From the NCBI RefSeq assembly GCF_964028355.1, contig NZ_OZ034761.1, forward strand, positions 1,178,001-1,242,000: 64,000 nt of DNA. The letters run 5' to 3'. This DNA is from Wolbachia endosymbiont (group B) of Gerris lacustris (GTDB taxonomy: Bacteria; Pseudomonadota; Alphaproteobacteria; Rickettsiales; Anaplasmataceae). Below the pieces are notes generated by a model. That model did not search any database, had not been told where the DNA came from, and was given only the letters and a program-made list of their open reading frames with translations. Each line of letters opens with the position of its first letter. The stretch's first letter is position 1. The position numbers and the translations under genes are program-made. Of this stretch, positions 57,671-64,000 are shown piece after piece.

Positions 57671-57807
57671 TTAATAGCCTTTGTTCCTTTTGCTATATGA
57701 TCAACTTTTTCTTCTAATGATGTACCTTCTGGAAAAGCACCTGGAGAACGTTTAAAAACATCTTTGAATTTCTTTTCAACACTTGGTGTGTCTTTAAACT
57801 GTGCCAT
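57671..57807 (-). pseudogene. N-terminal gene fragment, probably of the neighbouring ankyrin gene
   Basis: From ATG 57807, behind an AGGTAGTAGGT stretch, the minus strand reads MAQFKDTPSVEKKFKDVFKR, then SPGAFPEGTSLEEKVDHIAK, and is open into IS630 copy 8. It has 45 native codons. It lies upstream, on the same strand, of the ankyrin gene that lacks its 5' end, so the two are probably remains of one gene with the middle deleted. The 57808-57932 gap probably holds its promoter and that of the HAD gene. Confidence 0.5.
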
Positions 57808-57932
57808 ACCTACTACCTGAAAGCATATAATATAACCAGTATATTAGGCTACTATGTAAAAATGATTAACATAGAAGCTTTATCATCAAAATATTATTTA
57901 CTTATTAGCTTAAAATACGTCACAATATAAAA

Positions 57933-58568
57933 ATGAAAAATAGCCCATTAGCAGTAGTATTCGATTGGGATAATACTTTAGTTGATACTCAAGATAATAT
58001 TTCTAATGCCATTCAGCATACCTTGAGTTCAATGGGATGCAGTAACAAAGTTGCTGATAGAAATTCTCATGAATCAAGAAAGAGCTACATGGTCAATTTG
58101 TTTGGTGATCAGTGGAAAAAAGCGAACCAGATATATCAAAAATACCTAGATAATGCACTGTTACAAAATATTACTCTGAACGAAGGAGTAGAGAAAATGC
58201 TGCAGACACTCAAAAGCCACAATATTTATCTAGCGATAGTTAGCAATAAGAAAAATACTAATTTACGTCAAGAAGTTGCCTATTTTAAACTAGATTCTTA
58301 CTTTGAAAGAATAGTGGGTTCATGTGATACTGCAGAAGATAAACCATCTGCAACTCCACTGCTATTTGCACTGGAGGAGAGTACGTTACCTATAAATAGA
58401 GAAAATGTGTTTTTCGTTGGTGACAGCATTACAGACATTCTATGTGCACAAAATGCCAATTGCTTACCTATTATATACGGCCAATCAATAAGAGGTTATG
58501 AAGATTTGTTATATTTTCAATATTTTGATAAACTTACAGAATTCATAGTAAAGTATTTGAAAGATTAG
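57933..58568 (+). CDS. HAD-family hydrolase, phosphoglycolate phosphatase-like
   Basis: This 211-residue haloacid dehalogenase-type phosphatase has motif I VVFDWDNTLVDT (nucleophile Asp11), motif II IVSNKKN near residue 101, the Lys of motif III in AEDKPSATP near residue 134 and motif IV FVGDSITDI near residue 164. A helical cap lies between motifs I and II. This is the Gph-like subclass, and the substrate is not known from sequence. The RDD gene follows with almost no gap. Confidence 0.85.
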   Translation: MKNSPLAVVFDWDNTLVDTQDNISNAIQHTLSSMGCSNKVADRNSHESRKSYMVNLFGDQWKKANQIYQKYLDNALLQNITLNEGVEKMLQTLKSHNIYLAIVSNKKNTNLRQEVAYFKLDSYFERIVGSCDTAEDKPSATPLLFALEESTLPINRENVFFVGDSITDILCAQNANCLPIIYGQSIRGYEDLLYFQYFDKLTEFIVKYLKD

Positions 58569-58574
58569 GTGGTA

Positions 58575-59057
58575 ATGACTGCTATTACAGAGATCGCTAG
58601 TGTGCATAGGCGCTTTTGTGCATATTTAATAGATGTAGTAATTTTATTAATTCCAACTTTGCTGATTGTACTGTTATTAGGGGATTTTCCATTAATTTTA
58701 CATCTATCGTACATGTGTCTAAATTGTAGTTACTTTACGTTTTTTATATCTTCAAAAGCCCAAGCAACTCCTGGTCAACAGTTAATGAATATATGTACTA
58801 TCACTTTAGATAATTCTAAAATAGGTTTGAGCTTAGCATTTGATCGTAGTATCTCTCAGTTTTTCCTTCCTCTGCTAAATAATTTAATTATCACTCTTAT
58901 CAAACTTTTTCATACGTTAGTAAATGTTTTAAATACACTAGAAGTAATTGTAGTTATGCTTACCTTCAGTTGGTATTTAGTTGCTTGCTTCTCTCAGAGG
59001 AAACAGGCATTTCATGATGTGCTATTTGATACGATTGTTGTGAGAAAAATAAATTGA
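58575..59057 (+). CDS. RDD-family membrane protein
   Basis: The protein is 160 residues from ATG 58575 (a GTG at 58569 is the alternative start). It begins with the RDD pattern VHRRFCAYLIDVVILLIPTL, followed by further hydrophobic segments near residues 42-60 and 100-140. APGQQLMN-like (QATPGQQLMNI near residue 68) and KQAFHDVLFDTIVV are standard RDD features. The family has no single defined function. It starts 6 bp after the HAD stop. Confidence 0.85.
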   Translation: MTAITEIASVHRRFCAYLIDVVILLIPTLLIVLLLGDFPLILHLSYMCLNCSYFTFFISSKAQATPGQQLMNICTITLDNSKIGLSLAFDRSISQFFLPLLNNLIITLIKLFHTLVNVLNTLEVIVVMLTFSWYLVACFSQRKQAFHDVLFDTIVVRKIN

Positions 59058-59110
59058 TGTGACCTTGATTGTTATGTAGATTACATTGGTATATTAGATA
59101 AAGAAAGGTT

Positions 59111-59587
59111 ATGAATAAAGAAATAGTAGAACATTTGAATAAATTACTTACAAATGAGCTGACTTCTGTACGCCAGTATCTTTTGCATTTTGCGATTCTT
59201 AAAGATAGCGGAATTAATAAACTTGCAGAAAAGATGAAAAACGAGCTTAATGAAGAACTTGAGCATGCAAATAGGCTAGCAGAAAGAATTTTACTGCTTA
59301 AGGGTGTGCCAAATTTTCAAGATACAAATCAAATCTCGAAGTATGAAGGAAAGTTCACAAAAGATACAATACAGAAAATCTTAGAAGATAATTTTAAGTT
59401 GGAAGAAGGAGGTATAAAGGGCATCAAAGAGGCAATTTCCGTTGCTGAAAAAGAAAAGGATGTGATTAGTGTAATGTTATTAGAAGAACTACTGAAAAAT
59501 GAGGAAGAGCACTTATATTGGATTAAAGGACAAATTAACCTCATTGAGCTTATTGGTATTGAAAATTACTTAAGAACACAAATATAG
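59111..59587 (+). CDS. bfr: bacterioferritin, lacking the heme-ligand Met
   Basis: This 158-residue four-helix ferritin stores iron. Ferroxidase-site residues are visible: the Glu in TNELTSVRQY (residue 15 region), Glu/His in EELEHANR, and the EELLKNEEEHLYW helix with Glu and His. At the position of the heme-binding Met52 of E. coli Bfr (in EMKHAD) this protein has Leu (ELEHAN), so heme may not be bound in the usual way. AAAGG lies 5 bases before the ATG. SURF1 starts 1 bp after the stop. Confidence 0.9.
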   Translation: MNKEIVEHLNKLLTNELTSVRQYLLHFAILKDSGINKLAEKMKNELNEELEHANRLAERILLLKGVPNFQDTNQISKYEGKFTKDTIQKILEDNFKLEEGGIKGIKEAISVAEKEKDVISVMLLEELLKNEEEHLYWIKGQINLIELIGIENYLRTQI

Positions 59588-59588
59588 A

Positions 59589-60200
59589 GTGTTAAGAAAA
59601 ACAGTATTTATTTTCATTATACCTTTTTTACTTCTTTTCTCACTCGGGTTATGGCAATTATTTAGATTAAATTGGAAGAATAATATTATCAAAAATATGG
59701 ATCTTCCAGTTATTCATCTATTGCCCAGTGATAGTCTTGCAAAGTTTAACTACAGATACGTTAAGATTGATGGAATTCTAAGTGACATGGAACTATATGT
59801 TTTTGCAGGGCAACGTGGCTATCACGTGCTGTCTCCTATGTTGCTTACCACTGGACATTACATGTTAGTGAATAAAGGAATAGTAAGAGAGAAAAAAGAA
59901 GAAAAAGCAAAAATTGAAAAAGTAGCTGTCGGTGGCGTTTTGTATTGTGATGGTAGCAAAAATTGGTTTATCAAAAATGATATTGCTTCAAATACGTGGT
60001 TTACCTTAAGTACAGAAGAAATCTCCAATGATCTAGGTATTAAGCTAGAGAAATGTATATTGTGGCAAGACAATTTTGGTGGAAAATTGACTATACAGCC
60101 AATTAAGCATTTGGAGTATGCAGTTACTTGGTTTGCACTTTCCTTTATTTGGCTAATTATGTGTATATTTTACTATAGGCAAAATAGATATAAGTCGTAG
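59589..60200 (+). CDS. SURF1 family cytochrome oxidase assembly protein
   Basis: This 203-residue membrane protein has one N-terminal and one C-terminal transmembrane helix (FIFIIPFLLLFSLGLWQLF and VTWFALSFIWLIMCIFYY), with a soluble domain between them, the SURF1/Shy1 layout. The GLWQLFRLNWKNNII segment and the C-terminal HLEYAVTWFALS motif are typical. It helps heme a insertion and assembly of cytochrome c oxidase. A GTG start at 59589 fits the N-terminus; the gene begins right after bfr. Confidence 0.88.
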   Translation: MLRKTVFIFIIPFLLLFSLGLWQLFRLNWKNNIIKNMDLPVIHLLPSDSLAKFNYRYVKIDGILSDMELYVFAGQRGYHVLSPMLLTTGHYMLVNKGIVREKKEEKAKIEKVAVGGVLYCDGSKNWFIKNDIASNTWFTLSTEEISNDLGIKLEKCILWQDNFGGKLTIQPIKHLEYAVTWFALSFIWLIMCIFYYRQNRYKS

Positions 60201-60209
60201 AGAGGTAGC

Positions 60210-61208
60210 ATGGAAAAAGAAAAGCTACAAATAGAAAACATGCAACAAAGTGGAAGTAAATACTTATTACAAGAATTAATTGTATGTCAGTATTGTAAAT
60301 ACACTTATTATGGAATGAGTCATACTAAGGAAGGAAAAAGTTACTATTGTTGTTCCGGAATCCGTTTTGATGAATGTAACAGCAAATCAATATGCGCGGA
60401 TATACTAGAAGAGGTAATATGGAAAGAAGTGCACATGGTAAGAGAGCATATAATGAAGGAAAAATGTGATTTATCAGATGCAGGTTGGAAGACTAAATTT
60501 GATATAATTAGAAAATTAGTTCAGCGTATTGAAATTGATGACGATAATATACATATAGTCTTTCGATTAAAAGAACTCGCTCTCGAAAGACAAAAAGAAG
60601 ATATTCACCCTTGTACCAGAATTATAAAGAATGTAGTGCTATCAAATGCAATAGGAATGCATAAAGTTAGCAACGCCCTAGCTGCAATATCAGTTGCAGT
60701 GAAACTTGGAATTAGTGATGAAGAAATTAAAAAAGGTCTTTTGGAGTTCAAAGGAGTAGCAAGGAGATTTTCTTTAATTGTTGATATTAAAGGTGTTAAG
60801 TTAATCGAGGATTATGCTCACCATCCAAATGAAATACAGGCAACCCTGGCAGCAGCGCGTTTAACTACTAAAGGAAAGGTAATAGGAATTATTGAGCCGC
60901 TTCGTTTTGCTCGTATTCGTAATTTTTTTGATGAGTTTGTACGAATTTTCATGATGTTTGATTATGTAATTCTCACTCCTGTCCATCCTCCAGAAGATAA
61001 GCCTATTCCTGGCTGTGGAATTGATGATATACAAAAAGCCTTGATCAGTAGTGGGTTTAATGACGTAGAGATTATGAATGATGCTCTACTCATTTCACAT
61101 TTTATTAGTAATTCGACAAATTCAGGAGATGTAGTATTATTTATTGGTGCTGGTAGTAATATAGCTAAGCTAGCAAGAGAAGCTGCAAAGCTGCTGCTAG
61201 TAAAATAA
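60210..61208 (+). CDS. chimera: serine recombinase C-terminal part fused in frame to MurC C-terminal part
   Basis: Residues 1 to about 135 match the C-terminal zinc-ribbon region of a phage WO large serine recombinase: [20 protein letters not shown] with a CxxC, then [10 protein letters not shown], and [10 protein letters not shown] with a helical tail. From about residue 137 the sequence is the C-terminal domain of MurC (UDP-N-acetylmuramate-alanine ligase): [33 protein letters not shown], and a terminal [14 protein letters not shown]. The join is at about 60610-60625. The MurC N-terminal and central ATP-binding domains are absent, so ligase activity is not expected. The start follows an AGAGG site, 9 bp after the SURF1 stop. 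It could be a scar of phage integration or excision in murC. Confidence 0.8.
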   Translation: MEKEKLQIENMQQSGSKYLLQELIVCQYCKYTYYGMSHTKEGKSYYCCSGIRFDECNSKSICADILEEVIWKEVHMVREHIMKEKCDLSDAGWKTKFDIIRKLVQRIEIDDDNIHIVFRLKELALERQKEDIHPCTRIIKNVVLSNAIGMHKVSNALAAISVAVKLGISDEEIKKGLLEFKGVARRFSLIVDIKGVKLIEDYAHHPNEIQATLAAARLTTKGKVIGIIEPLRFARIRNFFDEFVRIFMMFDYVILTPVHPPEDKPIPGCGIDDIQKALISSGFNDVEIMNDALLISHFISNSTNSGDVVLFIGAGSNIAKLAREAAKLLLVK

Positions 61209-61317
61209 ACTTAAGCATTGGTGATTTATATGATAAAATTGTGTAGTAAAACTGGATCCAAGTGTCTAGGCAAACAACTGTACAGACATTGCGATATGGG
61301 GATAGCTTCCATTAAGA

Positions 61318-61437
61318 ATGGTGTCATCCCAGTGCCCAGACACTGGGATCCAGAAAACTTAACTTTAAATACGTGGCTGTATAATAAAAACTGGATTCCA
61401 GTGTCAAGCACTGGAATGACAACATCTGCTACTCAAA
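61318..61437. repeat. palindromic element between the chimera and eno
   Basis: GTGTCATCCCAGTGCCCAGA, CACTGGGATCCAG, then CTGGATTCCAGTGTCAAGCA and CACTGGAATGACA are two hairpin units separated by about 50 bp. A third, weaker unit (CACTGGAATG with CAGCGCTGGGGTGACA) follows near 61470-61500. The 61209-61543 gap holds no convincing gene. Confidence 0.7.
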
Positions 61438-61543
61438 TTATCTGTTTATTTGTAGGTTGCAATGTTCGTACACTGGAATGTTACAGCGCTGGGGTGACAT
61501 TTTCCGAACGTGCACACAATTGTGAATCTAGTAGAGGTTTAGC

Positions 61544-62818
61544 ATGATGAAAAAGACAATTAGTAGTGTATTGGCAAGAGAAATTTTAGATAGCAGGGGT
61601 TACCCAACAATTGAGGTAGAAATAGAACTATGTGATGGAGCAACAGGTAGAGCCGCTGTCCCTTCTGGGGCTTCGACCGGTAAACTAGAAGCATTGGAAC
61701 TGAGAGATCAGGATGAAAAAAGGTATTGTGGTAAGGGAGTGCTGAAAGCTGTTCAAATCGTAAACGGAGTGATAGCAAATGAAATTGTTGGCATGGACGC
61801 AGCAAACCAGAGTGCAATTGATAAAGTTTTCATTGAACTAGATGGAACAAAAAATAAATCTAAACTTGGAGCAAATGCAACTTTGGGTGTGTCTCTTGCT
61901 GTTGCAAAAGCAGCAGCAAACAGTTTTAAAATGCCGTTATATAAGTATTTGGGAGTAGGGGAAGAGCAGATGCCAGTTCCGCTAATTAACGTAATTAATG
62001 GTGGAGTACATGCGGATAATAAACTCGATTTTCAAGAATTTATGATTCTTCCCGTTGGTGCTGAAACTTTCAGTGAAGCAATCAGAATATCTGCAGAGGT
62101 ATTTCATAACTTGCGCAGCATTCTTAAGAAAAAAGGTTATAGCACAAACGTAGGAGATGAAGGTGGTTTTGCACCAAACATTGGCAGCACTGAAGAAGCT
62201 CTTAATCTGATAATTGAGGCTGTGGAATCTGCCGGTTATTCGATGAAAAATCACTTTGCACTGGGTCTTGATGTTGCTGCATCTACTTTTTATGAGAATG
62301 GAGTTTATAAATTTGAAAACAAAGAGCTCACTGCAGAGAAATTGGTTCAGTATTATTGTGACCTCGTGGAAAAATATCCAATAATTTCTATAGAAGATGC
62401 AATTAGTGAAGATGATTATGAAGGTTGGAAATTACTTACTGCAAAATTGGGAAGTGAAATTCAATTAGTCGGGGATGATTTATTTGTTACAAATTGTGAA
62501 CTAATAAATAAAGGAATAGAGGAGAAAATGGCAAATGCTGTACTAATCAAGCCAAATCAAATAGGAACGCTTACGGAAACTTTTGCTGCTATTGAAATGG
62601 CAAAATCAAATGGCTACAGGGCTATTATTTCACATCGCTCAGGTGAAACAGAAGACACAACAATATCCCACATAGCGGTTGCGTCGAATTGTGGGCAAAT
62701 AAAGACTGGCTCGCTGTCGCGTTCTGATAGGCTTGCAAAGTATAATGAATTGATGAGAATAGAAAGTTCATTAGGAGAAAATGCTAAATATTATCGTGGG
62801 TTGGCATGGACTTCATAG
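61544..62818 (+). CDS. eno: enolase
   Basis: This 424-residue enzyme interconverts 2-phosphoglycerate and phosphoenolpyruvate. The N-terminal [16 protein letters not shown] and [20 protein letters not shown] are standard, with catalytic [11 protein letters not shown] near residue 205, [11 protein letters not shown] near residue 286, [10 protein letters not shown], and [13 protein letters not shown] followed by [17 protein letters not shown] (the signature). Of the two adjacent ATG codons, the first (61544) follows GAGG at about 61533 and is given here. The 3' end overlaps obgE by 13 bp. Confidence 0.95.
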   Translation: MMKKTISSVLAREILDSRGYPTIEVEIELCDGATGRAAVPSGASTGKLEALELRDQDEKRYCGKGVLKAVQIVNGVIANEIVGMDAANQSAIDKVFIELDGTKNKSKLGANATLGVSLAVAKAAANSFKMPLYKYLGVGEEQMPVPLINVINGGVHADNKLDFQEFMILPVGAETFSEAIRISAEVFHNLRSILKKKGYSTNVGDEGGFAPNIGSTEEALNLIIEAVESAGYSMKNHFALGLDVAASTFYENGVYKFENKELTAEKLVQYYCDLVEKYPIISIEDAISEDDYEGWKLLTAKLGSEIQLVGDDLFVTNCELINKGIEEKMANAVLIKPNQIGTLTETFAAIEMAKSNGYRAIISHRSGETEDTTISHIAVASNCGQIKTGSLSRSDRLAKYNELMRIESSLGENAKYYRGLAWTS

Positions 62819-63828
62819 ACGAAGTTAAATTATATTTAAAAGCAGGTGATGGTGGCGATGGCTGCGCGAGTTTTCGTCGAGAAAAATTCGTTGAGTTTGG
62901 TGGTCCAAACGGTGGTAATGGGGGCAGGGGAGGAGATATAGTTTTTGTCGGTGATGCAAATCTCAATACTTTGCTTAATTTTCGTTGTCGAAGGCATATT
63001 AAAGCGAGTAGTGGAAAAAATGGTACGAGTAGAGATAGGTCTGGTACAGATGGAAAAGATATTATACTTAAAGTTCCAGTTGGTACACAAATAATCGATG
63101 AAGAAAGTGAGGAAATAATAGTAGATCTTGATAAACCTGACATAGAATTTCAAGTAGTGCAAGGTGGAAAAGGTGGGCTTGGGAATACCAATTTTAAATC
63201 TGCTACCAATAGGGCACCAAGGCATTTTACCCATGGTCATCCTGGCGAAGAAAGAAACATAGTATTGAAGCTGAAAGTTTTATCTGATGTTGGGATTATT
63301 GGTATGCCAAATGCAGGTAAATCTAAATTTTTAACCCGCTGCTCAAACTCTGATACGAAAGTAGGCGATTATGCATTTACTACTATAAGGCCACATTTAG
63401 GTGTAGCAAAAGTGGATTATAGCGAAATTGTGATAGCAGATATTCCTGGAATAATCGCTGATGCTCATCTTGGAGTTGGGCTCGGACACAAATTTTTAAA
63501 GCACATCGAAAGGTGCAAAATTTTACTTCACTTAATTGATGTAACTCACGATGACGTTATTTCAGCTTATAATTGTACACATAATGAACTGAAGCTTTAC
63601 AATACCGACCTTATTAAAAAGGAAGAAACTGTAGTATTAAACAAATGCGACTTATTGGAGGAAGCAGAAATTCTTGAGAAGAAGAATCATTTAGCCAATT
63701 ATCTTGATAGAGAAGTACTGTGCTTATCAATCGACGATGATTTACAGCAGATCCTAAGGGTATTGAGTGAGAAAATGAAAAAAAGCGACCCTAAAAAAAT
63801 TGATGTGTATGATCCTTTTAAGACATAG
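62806..63828 (+). CDS. obgE: GTPase ObgE/CgtA
   Basis: This 340-residue essential GTPase is associated with ribosome assembly and the stringent response. The Gly-rich Obg fold (residues 1-155) has [16 protein letters not shown], then [16 protein letters not shown] and [14 protein letters not shown]. The G domain has [17 protein letters not shown] (G1), YAFTT (G2), [17 protein letters not shown] (G3) and NKCDLL (G4). No long C-terminal extension is present. The ATG lies inside the 3' end of eno, so the two are translationally coupled. Confidence 0.95.
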   Translation: MDFIDEVKLYLKAGDGGDGCASFRREKFVEFGGPNGGNGGRGGDIVFVGDANLNTLLNFRCRRHIKASSGKNGTSRDRSGTDGKDIILKVPVGTQIIDEESEEIIVDLDKPDIEFQVVQGGKGGLGNTNFKSATNRAPRHFTHGHPGEERNIVLKLKVLSDVGIIGMPNAGKSKFLTRCSNSDTKVGDYAFTTIRPHLGVAKVDYSEIVIADIPGIIADAHLGVGLGHKFLKHIERCKILLHLIDVTHDDVISAYNCTHNELKLYNTDLIKKEETVVLNKCDLLEEAEILEKKNHLANYLDREVLCLSIDDDLQQILRVLSEKMKKSDPKKIDVYDPFKT

Positions 63829-63976
63829 ATTCAGTAGACAGATAGCTAATTTAATAATTGCAGTTTTAAATTATATTAATACCTATAGCATAGTAGTCAT
63901 TACATCGAATGTTTTCATCCTCATATCTTGCTTTAATACTATAATTAGTATTTAGTCTTAAAAATCGGAGAACATT

Positions 63977-64000
63977 ATGAGTAAATTGTCGGCATTAGAA
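63977..64000 (+). CDS. start of an unidentified gene (partial)
   Basis: ATG at 63977, behind CGGAGAAC (63966-63973), opens a frame of eight codons (MSKLSALE) to the window edge. Too short to identify. The 63829-63976 gap before it shows only AT-rich sequence. Confidence 0.4.

Noticed and set aside
61218..61547. Plus-strand 109-aa frame before eno
   Set aside because: Most of it is palindromic-repeat sequence (IPVPRHWDPE, IPVSSTGMTT); no start signal or family supports a gene.
1..64000. cifA/cifB cytoplasmic incompatibility genes, CRISPR arrays, rRNA or tRNA genes
   Set aside because: I looked for OTU/Ulp1 or nuclease motifs beside the WO genes, spaced identical repeats and tRNA-type GTTCGAATC arms, and found none that held up by eye. 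A tRNA scan would be decisive.

Overview
The window looks like a chromosome segment of a Wolbachia endosymbiont (Rickettsiales, Alphaproteobacteria). The base composition is AT-rich. Contractile-tail prophage WO genes lie next to a typical reduced alphaproteobacterial gene set. Ankyrin-repeat proteins, dispersed palindromic repeats of the Wolbachia type and several IS families fill much of the rest. No strain can be named from the sequence alone. I saw no cifA/cifB homologue, CRISPR array, rRNA or convincing tRNA gene.

Layout. 1-3115 (minus strand): a phage WO replication/early module with a partial primase-like gene, DUF669, a RepA-like ATPase, a second RecA-fold ATPase and a sigma-70-like factor. 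3116-3556: a divergent control region with a helically phased array of RAATAAGA motifs and a promoter-like element that is also found, inverted, in front of the early operon. 3557-15463 (plus strand): P2-like tail genes (DUF4815 protein, fibre genes, sheath, tube, gpE/E' with a -1 frameshift site, tape measure), broken by three IS630 copies. 15464-25050: IS630, an IS66 fragment, IS5 copies, a truncated ankyrin gene, trxB and a peroxiredoxin, and a gene for a protein with EPIYA, YEEI and SH3-ligand motifs that is split by IS5. 25050-27834: a ParF/ParG-like cassette, tatC and gapA. 27934-40101: Wolbachia-specific membrane and coiled-coil genes, a nested stack of IS256 and IS630 elements, and an isolated prohead protease gene split by IS5. 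40085-54586: housekeeping genes (cca, typA, gltX, holA, znuB, ispE, addA, ccmH, fdx). 54751-57807: another IS cluster with a dismembered ankyrin gene. 57933-64000: HAD phosphatase, RDD protein, bacterioferritin, SURF1, a serine-recombinase/MurC chimera, eno and obgE.

Mobile DNA dominates. There are eight near-identical 1,103-bp IS630-family copies, five full 863-bp IS5-family copies plus one stump, two IS256 copies of which one lies inside the other, and an IS66 remnant. Most IS630 and IS5 copies are flanked by a perfect 3-bp TTA or TAA duplication, so the interrupted genes can be rejoined in silico. Several rejoin exactly in frame (399-aa tail protein, 177-aa prohead protease, both 410-aa IS256 transposases, about 394-aa EPIYA protein). 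Copies whose flanks disagree mark recombination between elements.

The most interesting items are the tyrosine-phosphorylation-motif effector candidate, the shared phage promoter with its nearby sigma factor and phased motif array, palindromic repeats inserted in frame in gapA and addA, and the in-frame recombinase/MurC fusion.
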